From positions 1-36,326 of the forward strand of contig JAGPMN010000012.1 in the NCBI GenBank assembly GCA_018052825.1: DNA of 36,326 bases. Direction: 5' to 3'. Every line of letters begins with the position of its first letter. The first letter of the stretch is position 1. Below the pieces are notes generated by a model. That model was not told where the DNA came from. It ran no database searches and worked only from the letters and a program-made list of their open reading frames with translations. A program made the position numbers and the translations under genes. Positions 20,803-28,898 of the stretch are shown here, piece after piece. The stretch comes from Methanothrix sp. Its GTDB lineage: Archaea > Halobacteriota > Methanosarcinia > Methanotrichales > Methanotrichaceae.

Positions 20803-21510
20803 TCATGGATTATGCGTCCGGGCTCGGATGGCAGGCGAAATAATTTCGGGACTACACATCATATCGATGTCCCTTCTGGCATAGTAGTTGTCGCAGGCGA
20901 GCCAGTCCTCCCAGGCCTCCCGGCAGCACTTCAACTCCCTGCATTCCCTGGTGCGGGTGAGATCCGAGGCCCGCCATAGCTTCTCCCACCACTGGCAGGA
21001 GTATAGGTTCATATTCTCCTGCCAGAAGGGCTGCATTTCCGGGGGAACGCCAGCCTCAAAATCCTTTTTCAGGCCGGGAACTGCAACCGCAATCTCCCCT
21101 CCCCTCCTGATCAGCGGGGCCAGGTGCATTCCCAGATAGTCCGGCTCAGCGCCGAAGTAGTGATAGGCGTCGATGCACACCGCCATGTCGAAGTACTCCT
21201 CTGCGAAGGGCAGGTCGTGCGCCTCGGCATGTATGGGAATTATCCTCTTCTCCAGGCCCAGGGCTTTGAACCTCTGATAGTTCTCAGTGGCGCTGATCCA
21301 GAGGTCTGCGGCGAAGACTGTGACATCGAAGTTCTTCGCCAGGAAGATGGATGTCAGGCCCTTTCCGCAGCCCAGATCCAGAACCCTCATGCCCTTTTCA
21401 ATATTCAGGGACTGCGACACCTCCTCGAAGATCCTCAACGCATTCGGCCCCATCATATTCTCTTTAAGGAATGCAAAATCAAAATTATATTCATCTCTCT
21501 TTATGCTCAT
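20803..21510 (-). CDS. Class I SAM-dependent methyltransferase, substrate unknown
   Basis: The 235-residue protein has the class I Rossmann methyltransferase core: motif I VLDLGCGKGLTSIFLA (about 44-59), an acidic post-I residue in FAADLW, motif II region HDLPFAEEYFDMAVCIDAYHYF, and a later GGEIAVAVPG strand. The C-terminal part (about 150-235) is rich in Trp, Cys and Glu and is not recognised. I choose ATG 21510 (MSIKRDEYNFDFAFLKENMMGP), with GGAGAG about 10 nt upstream; an earlier ATG at 21555 adds 15 polar residues. CTTAAAG-type sequence near 21552-21562 may be its promoter. A small-molecule substrate is likely, but nothing fixes which. Confidence 0.75.
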   Translation of the reverse strand: MSIKRDEYNFDFAFLKENMMGPNALRIFEEVSQSLNIEKGMRVLDLGCGKGLTSIFLAKNFDVTVFAADLWISATENYQRFKALGLEKRIIPIHAEAHDLPFAEEYFDMAVCIDAYHYFGAEPDYLGMHLAPLIRRGGEIAVAVPGLKKDFEAGVPPEMQPFWQENMNLYSCQWWEKLWRASDLTRTRECRELKCCREAWEDWLACDNYYARRDIDMMCSPEIISPAIRARTHNP

Positions 21511-21653
21511 TTGCCCTCTCTCCTTGTTATGCTCTTCACTATTCTCCTGCGGCAAGCTTTAAGTTGCTCTGTCGTTTCAGTTCTTAGCTCGTCTCTGTGC
21601 GCTCTGTGGTAGAAACGGTTCTGCAGGCCAGAGACAACCAGGCATCAAAGAGT

Positions 21654-22808
21654 CTATTCAAACAATGTGACATTCACCATCTCACCGGCCTCCAGCCCCT
21701 CCCTCTCCTCGGGCACTACCACAAAGCCGTCTGCTCTCGCCACAGAGCTGAGTATCCCGGCCCCGGCGATCATGATGGGCTCGGCCTTTCCCTCCCGGAT
21801 CGCCACCCTGACAAGGCTGAGGTAGCCGGGCCGTGATGGTATCTTTCTCTTCAGAGGCACTCTTGTCCTCGGTAGGCGGTCGCTCCTGCGGCCTATCTTC
21901 TGCAGTGCGGGGCGCACGAACAGGTAAAGGTCGGAGAGCATGGCCACAGGATAGCCGGGCAGGCAGACGACTGGCCTTTCAGCGAAGCTGCCAAAGGCGG
22001 TGGGCTTTCCCGGCTGCAGCCGCACCCCGTGCACGAAGAGCTCTCCCATCTCGGCCAGCATGCTGGGGGCATAGTCCTTCTCTCCCACAGATGTGCCGCC
22101 GATGATGATGATGAAATCGGAGTCAAGGCTTGCTGCAGCCACGGCCTCGCGAATGAGGGCCTCGTCGTCGGGCACTATCTGCGTCCTTTGCGCCTCTGCG
22201 CCCCACCTTTCTGCATAGAGGCGTGCCATGAGGCCGTTGATCTCGTACGCCTCGCCCGGCGAAAGGGGCCTCGTCCCGGCCTCCACCAGCTCCCCTCCAG
22301 TGGGTATGACTGTCACCTTTGGCCTCTGCCATACTGCCGCCTCCTCTACCCCCAGGGCCATGAGCAGTGCCGCATCAGGGATTCTCAGGCAGTGGCCGGC
22401 GGAAAAGACCCTCTCTCCTGCGGCGATGTCCTCCCCCTCCCGGGAGACATTCTTTCCGGCATGAAGCTGCGCAGTGGACTGCAATGTTCTGCCTCGCAGC
22501 TCTGCATCCTCCAGCATGAGCACTGCATCATACGGTGGTGGAACGGGCTGGCCGGTTCTGGCCGGAAGGAAGTCCTCTATGAAGACTGGGGCATGCGGCC
22601 TTCCGCCTGCTGTGTCAGCCGACCGGACGGCATAGCCGTCCATAGCCGCCCTGTCGAATGCCGGAAGGCTGACAGGCGAGAGGATGTCCTCAGAGAGAAC
22701 CCGGCCGGCTGACTGGCTGGCGGGCAGGCTCTCTGTACGGTGCAGAGGCATGCAGTGCTCTAAAAGCATCTGCAGTGCATCCAGTGCTCCGCAGAAACGT
22801 TTGAACAT
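21654..22808 (-). CDS. moeA: Molybdopterin molybdenumtransferase MoeA
   Basis: MoeA inserts molybdate or tungstate into adenylated molybdopterin, completing the cofactor that methanogens need for formylmethanofuran dehydrogenase. The 384 residues show the MoeA domain order: N-terminal LPASQSAGRVLSEDI and PAFDRAAMDGYAV, the GEDIAAGERV segment, the MoCF-binding core VTVIPTGGELVEAGTRPLSPGEAYEINGLM and IIIIGGTSVGEKDY, then the LQPGKPTAFGSFAERPVVCLPGYPVAML active-site region, and a C-terminal beta domain. The length is slightly shorter than the usual 400. It is divergent from ppsA, sharing a 60- to 130-bp promoter region. Confidence 0.93.
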   Translation of the reverse strand: MFKRFCGALDALQMLLEHCMPLHRTESLPASQSAGRVLSEDILSPVSLPAFDRAAMDGYAVRSADTAGGRPHAPVFIEDFLPARTGQPVPPPYDAVLMLEDAELRGRTLQSTAQLHAGKNVSREGEDIAAGERVFSAGHCLRIPDAALLMALGVEEAAVWQRPKVTVIPTGGELVEAGTRPLSPGEAYEINGLMARLYAERWGAEAQRTQIVPDDEALIREAVAAASLDSDFIIIIGGTSVGEKDYAPSMLAEMGELFVHGVRLQPGKPTAFGSFAERPVVCLPGYPVAMLSDLYLFVRPALQKIGRRSDRLPRTRVPLKRKIPSRPGYLSLVRVAIREGKAEPIMIAGAGILSSVARADGFVVVPEEREGLEAGEMVNVTLFE

Positions 22809-22835
22809 GAAACCGATGTGTCTGCACTCACCTGC

Positions 22836-22884
22836 ATAAATCCTTTTGTATATATTCTATATATCCTGTGAAAGCTTCATATAA
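22836..22884. promoter_or_regulatory. Divergent moeA/ppsA promoter region
   Basis: AT-rich TATA candidates crowd the gap: TTGTATATA (22847-22855), TCTATATAT (22856-22864) and TTCATATAA (22878-22886) on the plus strand for ppsA, and the reverse of the first two plus ATTTATGC for moeA. The overlap suggests that the two genes compete for or share promoter elements. No clear operator palindrome is seen. Confidence 0.45.
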
Positions 22885-22939
22885 GGTAATGGGCGAGGGG
22901 TGGGCAGACGAAAATGATCTCGTTTGGATGGTTGGTCTG

Positions 22940-25225
22940 ATGCAATCCGTCGTTTGGCTGGAGGAAGTTGGAAAGGACGATCTTTCCATAGTGGGCGGCA
23001 AGGGTGCGAGCCTGGGTGAGATGATAAAAATCGGCGTTCCCGTACCGGGAGGGTTTGCAGTCACGGCACAGGCCTTCCGGGATTTCATCAACCGGGCGGG
23101 CATTGCCGAAAGGCTCTTCGAGGCGCTCAACGTCGATGTCAATCAGGAGTCTGAGCTGCACAAAGCCGAAGAGGCTGCCAAGAAGCTGATCATGGAGGCC
23201 AGGGTGCCTGAGGACATAGAGCAGGCCATAAAGTCCAGCTACGAAGAGCTGTGCAGGCGCGAGGGCAAGGAGGTCTTCGTGGCCGTCCGCTCCAGCGCCA
23301 CGGCCGAGGACCTGCCTGATGCCAGCTTTGCCGGCCAGCAGGAGACATACCTCAACATGCGCGGAGCCGAGGAGGTATTCAATGCAGTGCGCAAATGCTG
23401 GGCCTCCCTCTACGGCGCGCGGGCCATATTCTACCGGGTGGAGCAGGGCTTCGAGCACGAGAGGGTCAACCTCTCCGCCGTAGTTCAGAAGATGGTCGAC
23501 TCTGAGAAGTCTGGAGTCATGTTCAGCTCCCATCCCTCCACAGGCGAGCCGCTGGTGGTCATTGAAGGCGCCTGGGGCCTGGGCGAGGCAGTTGTGAGCG
23601 GAAGCGTCTCCCCAGACAACTACGTAGTGGATAGAGCCTCAAAGAAGGTCATAAGCAAGTACATAGCCAGCAAGGAGATCATGGTTATCAGGGACCCCAA
23701 GACCCTAAAGACGGTCACAGTCAAGGTCCCGGCCAAGAAGAGGGAGGCCGCGGTCCTCAGCGATAAGGAGGCAATCGAGCTCGCCGGCTATGCAGAGATA
23801 CTGGAGGAGCACTACGGATTGCCCCAGGATATCGAGTGGGGCGTGGAGAAGGGCAAGATCTACATCCTCCAGTCCCGGCCCATAACCACAATCGCCTCCG
23901 GAAAGAAGGCGGGGTCTGCGGTCGCTCCGGATAAAAGCAGGATACTGCTTCAGGGCCTGGGAGCGGCTCCCGGCGCAGCCACGGGCATAGTGCGTCTGAT
24001 CTCCAGCGGCAGGGATCTGGACAAGGTCAAGCAGGGAGACATCATGGTCACCAGGATGACCATGCCGGACATGGTCCCGGGAATGAAGCGCGCCGGAGCC
24101 ATCGTCACCGATGAGGGAGGCATGGCCTGCCATGCAGCCATCGTCAGCCGCGAGCTGGGCTGCCCGGCGGTTGTCGGCACCAAGAAGGCCACATCCGTTC
24201 TCAAGGACGGAATGGAGGTGACAGTGGACGGCGACAAGGGCATAGTCTATGAGGGGCGCGTGCAACTGGAGGCGAACTCCAGGCCTGCTGCAGCCGCGGC
24301 CGCTGGAGGCACAGTTGTCGTCTCCAAGCCCGTCACCGCCACAGAGATCAAGGTCAATGTCAGCGAGCCGGACAGGGCGGCAGCAGCTGCGGCCACTCTG
24401 GCCGACGGCGTGGGACTGCTGCGCATCGAGCATATGATCCTGGGCCTTGGCAAGACCCCCAACTGGTACATCAAGAGCGGCAAGTCCGAGGAGTACATAG
24501 ACGAGCTGGTCAGGGGCGTCAAGACAGTGGCCGATGCCTTCTTCCCTCGCCCGGTCTGGGTGAGGACGCTGGATGCTCCAACAGATGAGTTCCGGGCAAT
24601 GGAGGGTGGCGAGAACGAGCCTCAAGAGCACAACCCGATGCTGGGCTGGAGAGGCATCAGGCGCGACCTGACAGAGACAGATCACTTCCGTCTTGAGGTT
24701 AGAGCCTTCAAGAAGCTGCACGAGATGGGGCTGACAAATGTGGGCATAATGCTGCCCATGGTCCAGCATGTTCGCGAGTTTCAGAAGGCCAAGGCCATAA
24801 TGGTCGAGGAGGGCCTGGACCTGGAGAAGATCGAAGTGGGCATCATGGTTGAGACCCCGGGCGCAGCACTCACCATAGAGGACTTCATAGCCGATGGAAT
24901 CGACTTCATATCCTTTGGAACCAACGACCTCACCCAGTACACCCTTGCCGTGGACAGGAACAATGAGAACGTGGCCGGCCTTTACTCCGAGATGCATCCA
25001 GCCGTCATCAAGCTCATCGAGTTTGTGGTGGAGCAGTGCAATGAGGCCGGAGTCAAGACCTCCATCTGCGGCCAGGCAGGCTCATATCCTGAGATGGCCA
25101 GGAGGCTGGTTGAGATCGGCATCACCAGCATATCCGCCAACATCGACGCCGTGGCCACAGTCCGTGAGACAGTTGCCAGGAGCGAAAAGATCCTCATGCT
25201 CAAAGCCCTGAGAAACAGGGATTAG
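22940..25225 (+). CDS. ppsA: Phosphoenolpyruvate synthase
   Basis: PEP synthase makes phosphoenolpyruvate from pyruvate and ATP, the gluconeogenic entry in an autotrophic or acetate-using methanogen. I begin at ATG 22940 (MQSVVWLEEVG), giving 761 residues; GTG 22868 or ATG 22928 would add unconserved residues. Domains: N-terminal ATP-grasp (about 1-330; GGKGASLGEMI, AVRSSATAEDLPDASFAGQQ), the phosphohistidine swivelling domain with GGMACHAAIVSRELG (His398), and a C-terminal PEP-binding barrel with GTNDLTQYTLAVDRN and catalytic Cys710 in SICGQAG. mfnA follows after 34 nt and is probably co-transcribed. Confidence 0.96.
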   Translation: MQSVVWLEEVGKDDLSIVGGKGASLGEMIKIGVPVPGGFAVTAQAFRDFINRAGIAERLFEALNVDVNQESELHKAEEAAKKLIMEARVPEDIEQAIKSSYEELCRREGKEVFVAVRSSATAEDLPDASFAGQQETYLNMRGAEEVFNAVRKCWASLYGARAIFYRVEQGFEHERVNLSAVVQKMVDSEKSGVMFSSHPSTGEPLVVIEGAWGLGEAVVSGSVSPDNYVVDRASKKVISKYIASKEIMVIRDPKTLKTVTVKVPAKKREAAVLSDKEAIELAGYAEILEEHYGLPQDIEWGVEKGKIYILQSRPITTIASGKKAGSAVAPDKSRILLQGLGAAPGAATGIVRLISSGRDLDKVKQGDIMVTRMTMPDMVPGMKRAGAIVTDEGGMACHAAIVSRELGCPAVVGTKKATSVLKDGMEVTVDGDKGIVYEGRVQLEANSRPAAAAAAGGTVVVSKPVTATEIKVNVSEPDRAAAAAATLADGVGLLRIEHMILGLGKTPNWYIKSGKSEEYIDELVRGVKTVADAFFPRPVWVRTLDAPTDEFRAMEGGENEPQEHNPMLGWRGIRRDLTETDHFRLEVRAFKKLHEMGLTNVGIMLPMVQHVREFQKAKAIMVEEGLDLEKIEVGIMVETPGAALTIEDFIADGIDFISFGTNDLTQYTLAVDRNNENVAGLYSEMHPAVIKLIEFVVEQCNEAGVKTSICGQAGSYPEMARRLVEIGITSISANIDAVATVRETVARSEKILMLKALRNRD

Positions 25226-25259
25226 AGCACAGGTCAAAGAAAACTGGAAGCGGAATTTG

Positions 25260-26399
25260 ATGAGTGACTCCGTGATGAGGGACAAGCCCCTTCCCGAAGA
25301 TGCAGTGATGCGCATCCTGGAGGAGGCGAGAGCGCGAAACTACAGATACGACCGCTTCTTCTCCACCATGTGCACCCTGCCTCACCCAATTGCCGTAAAG
25401 GCGCATGAGATGTTCATGGAGACGAACCTGGGCGATCCTGGTCTGTTTCCGGGCGTTGCCGATCTTGAGGAGCGTGTGGTGGCCATGATGGGGGAGATGC
25501 TGGGCTGCCCGAGCGCCTCGGGCTATGTCTCCACCGGGGGCACTGAGTCCAACATCCAGGCCATCCGGGCGGCCAGAAACGAGGCAGGCAGAAGGGACGG
25601 AAATATAGTCGTCCCGGCCTCGGCTCACTTCTCATTCGACAAGATCGGTGATCTGCTCTGCCTGGAGGTGAGGAAGGCCCGGCTGGATGAAAACCTCAGT
25701 GTCGACCTCTCTTCAGTTGAATCGCTGCTGGACAAAAAAACCGTGGCACTTGTGGGAATAGCGGGGACCACTGAGTTCGGCCAGGTGGACCCCATCCCGG
25801 AGCTGGCGTCGATTGCTGAGGAGAGGGGAATTCACCTGCATGTTGATGCCGCTTTCGGCGGATTTGTGCTGCCGTTCCTGGAAAAGAAGATTGCGTGGGA
25901 CTTTTCCGTGCCCGGGGTCTCCTCCATCACCATCGATCCTCATAAGATGGGCATGAGCACAATTCCTGCCGGCGGGCTGCTCTTCCGGAGGGAGGAATGC
26001 CTGAGCGCCCTGGAGACAGATACATATTACCTCACCAGACCAAAGCAGGCATCCCTGACAGGTACCAGAAGCGGTGCTGCAGCCGCTGCCACATATGCCG
26101 TGATGATGCATCTGGGCCTGGATGGCTTTAAGGAGATGGTGGACTACTGCATGGGCCTCACCCGCCACCTGCTGGCCGGGGCGCGCAAAATCGGCGTCCT
26201 TCCGGTAATCGACCCCATCATGAATGTGGCGGCTCTGCGAGTCCCGGATCCGTCGAATGCGAGGGAGAAGCTGATGGAGAGGGACTGGCATGTCTCAATG
26301 ACACGCGAGCCCAACCAGGCCCTCAGGCTGATATTGATGAGGCACATGAGCCGGGAGAATATAGATCTGTTTTTAGGGGATTTGCAGGAGATCATCTAA
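25260..26399 (+). CDS. mfnA: L-tyrosine/L-aspartate decarboxylase MfnA
   Basis: MfnA is the PLP-dependent decarboxylase that converts tyrosine to tyramine for methanofuran (and in some archaea aspartate to beta-alanine for coenzyme A). The 379-residue protein has the fold-type I group II decarboxylase motifs: HPIAVKAHEMFMETNLGDPGLFPG, VSTGGTESNIQAI, HLHVDAAFGGFVLP with the cofactor-binding Asp, and SITIDPHKMGMSTIPAGG, where Lys229 is the Schiff-base lysine. The start is ATG 25260; ATG 25278 is possible. It lies 34 nt downstream of ppsA and converges on the secreted Ig-like protein gene. Confidence 0.92.
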   Translation: MSDSVMRDKPLPEDAVMRILEEARARNYRYDRFFSTMCTLPHPIAVKAHEMFMETNLGDPGLFPGVADLEERVVAMMGEMLGCPSASGYVSTGGTESNIQAIRAARNEAGRRDGNIVVPASAHFSFDKIGDLLCLEVRKARLDENLSVDLSSVESLLDKKTVALVGIAGTTEFGQVDPIPELASIAEERGIHLHVDAAFGGFVLPFLEKKIAWDFSVPGVSSITIDPHKMGMSTIPAGGLLFRREECLSALETDTYYLTRPKQASLTGTRSGAAAAATYAVMMHLGLDGFKEMVDYCMGLTRHLLAGARKIGVLPVIDPIMNVAALRVPDPSNAREKLMERDWHVSMTREPNQALRLILMRHMSRENIDLFLGDLQEII

Positions 26400-26417
26400 A
26401 AAAGATTTTGATGGCCC

Positions 26418-27251
26418 CTACCTGATCACACCTTTCTGTTTTATGACATATGCTGCTCTGGTAAAGTCGTCCCAGCCTTCTGCATCGCTGTGATATCCAT
26501 CCCTTATCCGAACCTCTACTGTGTATATTCCAGCCTTTGCATTTTGTGTATCCCATATCCAGACATTGTTTGTCGTCCATAGGGTCTCCGGCAGCCAGAC
26601 ATCTTCTGTGGAAGGCCCTTTAAGGAGGAATTGATAGAGAACCGTGTCTCCATCCGGATCCGAGGCCGCTGCAGTCCAGGTGACCTTTATTCCCAGATCC
26701 TGCGGGCTCTGTCGACTCGGTTTGATGCTGTGGAGAGTGGGCGCGGAGTTTGCTTTTGCATCCTGGCCGCTGCCCTGGATGCTGTCGATGGCATATTCCG
26801 CGCTGATATGGCTGTCGTGGCTCCATGGACCGCAGTGGCGTTCGTCCCTTATGCGCATATCGATGATATTCAGGCCGCTATCCACCGGACTGGTGCTCCA
26901 GTTCCAGGTATTGTTATCAGTCCAGCCTGTCATCGGCTTCCAGGAGTTTCCGGTTGCAGGCCCATTCAGCCAGAATTGATAGAGAATACGATCTCCATCA
27001 GGATCGTAGGCGGTTCCCGTCCAGGCAATCTCCGAGCCGGCCATCAGCGGGCCTTCTCGATCAGGCGTGAGGCTTTTGGCCGAAGGCGGCTGGTTTGCGG
27101 CGCCATTTGCCGCCAAATCAGCTAAAGATGCTGAATTTTGAGTTCTGGCAGCAAGAAGCTCTTTTGTGGTGATGGCCTGTCCCATGCAGACCGTTGCTAT
27201 CATAAGCAGAGATCCTGCTAAGAGGATACGTCGTCGACTCTTTGCGTTCAT
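26418..27251 (-). CDS. Secreted protein with two tandem Ig-like domains
   Basis: The N-terminus (NAKSRRRILLAGSLLMIATVCMGQA) is a signal peptide with an Arg-rich n-region. After a spacer (about 26-55) come two homologous domains, about 56-160 and 170-277. Both share ITW-or-VTW, DPDGDxxLYQFxLxGP, WxPxTxWTxNNxWxWxT and a closing VRIRD-or-MRIRD, so the second half is an internal duplication. The DPDGD loops resemble calcium-binding turns of extracellular beta-sandwich domains. No membrane anchor follows, so the product is likely released or held at the cell surface. The start ATG has AAGGGGG 6-7 nt upstream, and a TATA-like box lies at about 27292-27304. The function is unknown; cell-surface adhesion or sheath structure is an inference. 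Confidence 0.75.
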   Translation of the reverse strand: MNAKSRRRILLAGSLLMIATVCMGQAITTKELLAARTQNSASLADLAANGAANQPPSAKSLTPDREGPLMAGSEIAWTGTAYDPDGDRILYQFWLNGPATGNSWKPMTGWTDNNTWNWSTSPVDSGLNIIDMRIRDERHCGPWSHDSHISAEYAIDSIQGSGQDAKANSAPTLHSIKPSRQSPQDLGIKVTWTAAASDPDGDTVLYQFLLKGPSTEDVWLPETLWTTNNVWIWDTQNAKAGIYTVEVRIRDGYHSDAEGWDDFTRAAYVIKQKGVIR

Positions 27252-27385
27252 GATAAACCCCCTTCATTTCCCACCAGGTCATTTTATTTCTCATTATAAT
27301 TAAATTTTTCTGAACAACTGGTAAGGAGGCCTCAAGTCGATCAAAAACAATTATGCCCTGATTAAGGGCAAGCGGGGATTTTACT

Positions 27386-27607
27386 CTAAACCTTATGCCC
27401 TATCGCGAAGCGCCTCATAACCTTATCGATCTGGACCCTGGCCTCGTCGCCCACTTTGGTGTCGGCAACGAAGATCACAAATCCCTCGACCCGGGCTATG
27501 CCGTCGCCCTCTCTGGCAATATCCTCGATCTTGACATCATACTCTCTTCCGACCTCTACTGGAGCAGGTGTGCTCATAGAGGACCGGTCTGCATTGAAAT
27601 TTGCCAT
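27386..27607 (-). CDS. TRAM-domain protein, copy 1
   Basis: The 73-residue protein is almost entirely a TRAM domain (VEVGREYDVKIEDIAREGDGIARVEGFVIFVADTKVGDEARVQIDKVMRRFAIG), a small OB-like beta-barrel that binds RNA. Stand-alone archaeal TRAM proteins act as RNA chaperones, with cold-related roles reported in methanogens. ATG 27607 is preceded by GGTGAG. It lies 28 nt after the neighbouring TRAM gene, from which it differs at only a few positions within the domain. The N-terminal 14 residues are unrelated to those of copy 2. Confidence 0.9.
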   Translation of the reverse strand: MANFNADRSSMSTPAPVEVGREYDVKIEDIAREGDGIARVEGFVIFVADTKVGDEARVQIDKVMRRFAIGHKV

Positions 27608-27635
27608 AACATCTCACCGTTCCCCAGAAAAGCAA

Positions 27636-27890
27636 TCAGATCTTATGCCCGATGGCGAAACGCCTCATAACCTTGTCGATCTGGATCCTGGCCTCGTCGC
27701 CCACATTGGTGTCGGCAACGAAGATCACGAAACCTTCTACTCGGGCAATGCCGTCGCCTTCTCTGGCAATGTCCTCGATTTTGACGTCGTACTCTGTTCC
27801 AACTTCTACGGGAGCAGTTGGAGCGGACCCTCCAGAGGATGATCCTTCCTGGCTTCTAAACAACTCTTCACCGTCCTTTGCGAAAACCAT
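27636..27890 (-). CDS. TRAM-domain protein, copy 2
   Basis: This is an 84-residue paralogue of the next gene downstream. A Ser/Gly-rich N-terminal extension (about 1-26, with SQEGSSSGGSAPTAP) leads into a TRAM domain nearly identical to copy 1 (VEVGTEYDVKIEDIAREGDG, then ADTNVGDEARIQIDKVMRRF). It is presumed to bind RNA as a chaperone. It is the first gene of the pair and is transcribed away from the RNA m5C methyltransferase gene, sharing an AT-rich promoter region near 27918-27934. Confidence 0.9.
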   Translation of the reverse strand: MVFAKDGEELFRSQEGSSSGGSAPTAPVEVGTEYDVKIEDIAREGDGIARVEGFVIFVADTNVGDEARIQIDKVMRRFAIGHKI

Positions 27891-27917
27891 AAAAAGCTTT
27901 CACGATCTGGTTGCTCG

Positions 27918-27960
27918 CTATCCGACTATTAAATCCTTTTGCTTCGTGGCCAAATTATTT
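27918..27960. promoter_or_regulatory. Divergent promoter between the TRAM pair and the RNA methyltransferase operon
   Basis: CTATTAAATCC (27924-27934) reads as a TATA-like box in both directions, about 40 bp from each start codon. A second AT-rich element, CAAATTATTTC (27950-27960), could serve the plus-strand operon if translation starts at 27987. Confidence 0.4.
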
Positions 27961-27968
27961 CTGCGACA

Positions 27969-28898
27969 ATGCCATTCAGCACATGCATGGACACTCTGGA
28001 CAGATACAGGGAAATAATCCCTGATTTTGAGGCCTTCCGGGCCTTTCAAAGCCTTCCTCTCTACAGCTCTGCCCGCATCAACACATTGAAGACCGGCAAA
28101 AAGGCGCTGCTGGAGCGGCTGGAGGAGGCTGGCGTGCCCTATCAGAGCTTCTCCTGGTATCCACTGGGGCTCAAGCTGGATGCGGAGAGCCCGGGAAAGC
28201 TGCTGGAGAGCCAGCTCGGCTACATTCATATACAGGAGGAGCTATCCATGGCACCTCCACTGGTGCTCGATCCAGGGCCCGGCGAGATGGTGCTCGACCT
28301 TTGCGCCTCACCCGGCAGCAAGACCACCCAGATCTCCCAGATGATGCAAAATCGCGGCCTGGTGGTGGCCAATGAGCCCTCTTTAGCCCGGCTGGCAGCC
28401 CTGCGCTCCAACTGCGAGAGGCTGGGAGTCCTGAATGCGGCCATCACCCGCTATGACGGACGGAGCTTTCCACGCGGCGGCTTCGACCGGGTGCTGGTCG
28501 ACGCGCCGTGCTCCTCGGAGGGGCGGGAGAGGCGCGGCCCTGGAACTCTGATGCGATGCAGTGCCACTCGGTCAAGGGGGCTGCATGTCCTGCAGGCCGG
28601 CCTTCTCAAAAGCGCCCTGCGGCTGGTCAGGCCCGGCGGAGTGGTTGTCTACTCCACATGCACATATGCCCCGGAGGAGAACGAGCTTGTGGTTCAGGCG
28701 GCGCTCGAGCAGAGTGAAGCATCCGGCGGGCCGGGCTTGCGGCTGGAGAGGATCAGCCTTCCCGGCCTGAGGGAGTGCCCTGGGATCACAGAGTGGGAGG
28801 GGAGGTCACTATCATCCGAGATGGCCAGGACTGCCCGCTACTATCCCCATATCAACGATACGGGAGGCTTTTACATTGCCAGGATCGTCAAGAAATAG
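27969..28898 (+). CDS. NSUN/RsmB-F-type RNA (cytosine-C5) methyltransferase
   Basis: This enzyme transfers a methyl group from SAM to C5 of cytosine in tRNA or rRNA. The 309-residue chain has the short N-terminal domain with RINTLKT, motif I MVLDLCASPGSKTTQI, the motif IV catalytic pair VDAPCSSEG and the motif VI nucleophile region YSTCTYAPEENE. The last is the double-Cys arrangement of NOL1/NOP2/Sun enzymes. It ends in GGFYIARIVKK without the C-terminal PUA-like domain of RsmF. That domain seems to be the next gene, which begins inside this one (28876). ATG 27969 is used here; ATG 27987 is possible. Confidence 0.9.
   Translation: MPFSTCMDTLDRYREIIPDFEAFRAFQSLPLYSSARINTLKTGKKALLERLEEAGVPYQSFSWYPLGLKLDAESPGKLLESQLGYIHIQEELSMAPPLVLDPGPGEMVLDLCASPGSKTTQISQMMQNRGLVVANEPSLARLAALRSNCERLGVLNAAITRYDGRSFPRGGFDRVLVDAPCSSEGRERRGPGTLMRCSATRSRGLHVLQAGLLKSALRLVRPGGVVVYSTCTYAPEENELVVQAALEQSEASGGPGLRLERISLPGLRECPGITEWEGRSLSSEMARTARYYPHINDTGGFYIARIVKK

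Noticed and set aside
23705-24997. A 430-codon minus-strand open frame across ppsA
   Set aside because: It is antisense to a clear, full-length PEP synthase; its His/Leu/Gly-rich product is typical of a shadow frame.
27395-27800. Repeat of about 150 bp between 27395-27560 and 27650-27800 as a mobile element
   Set aside because: The similarity coincides with the coding sequence of the two TRAM paralogues and has no terminal inverted repeats, so gene duplication explains it.
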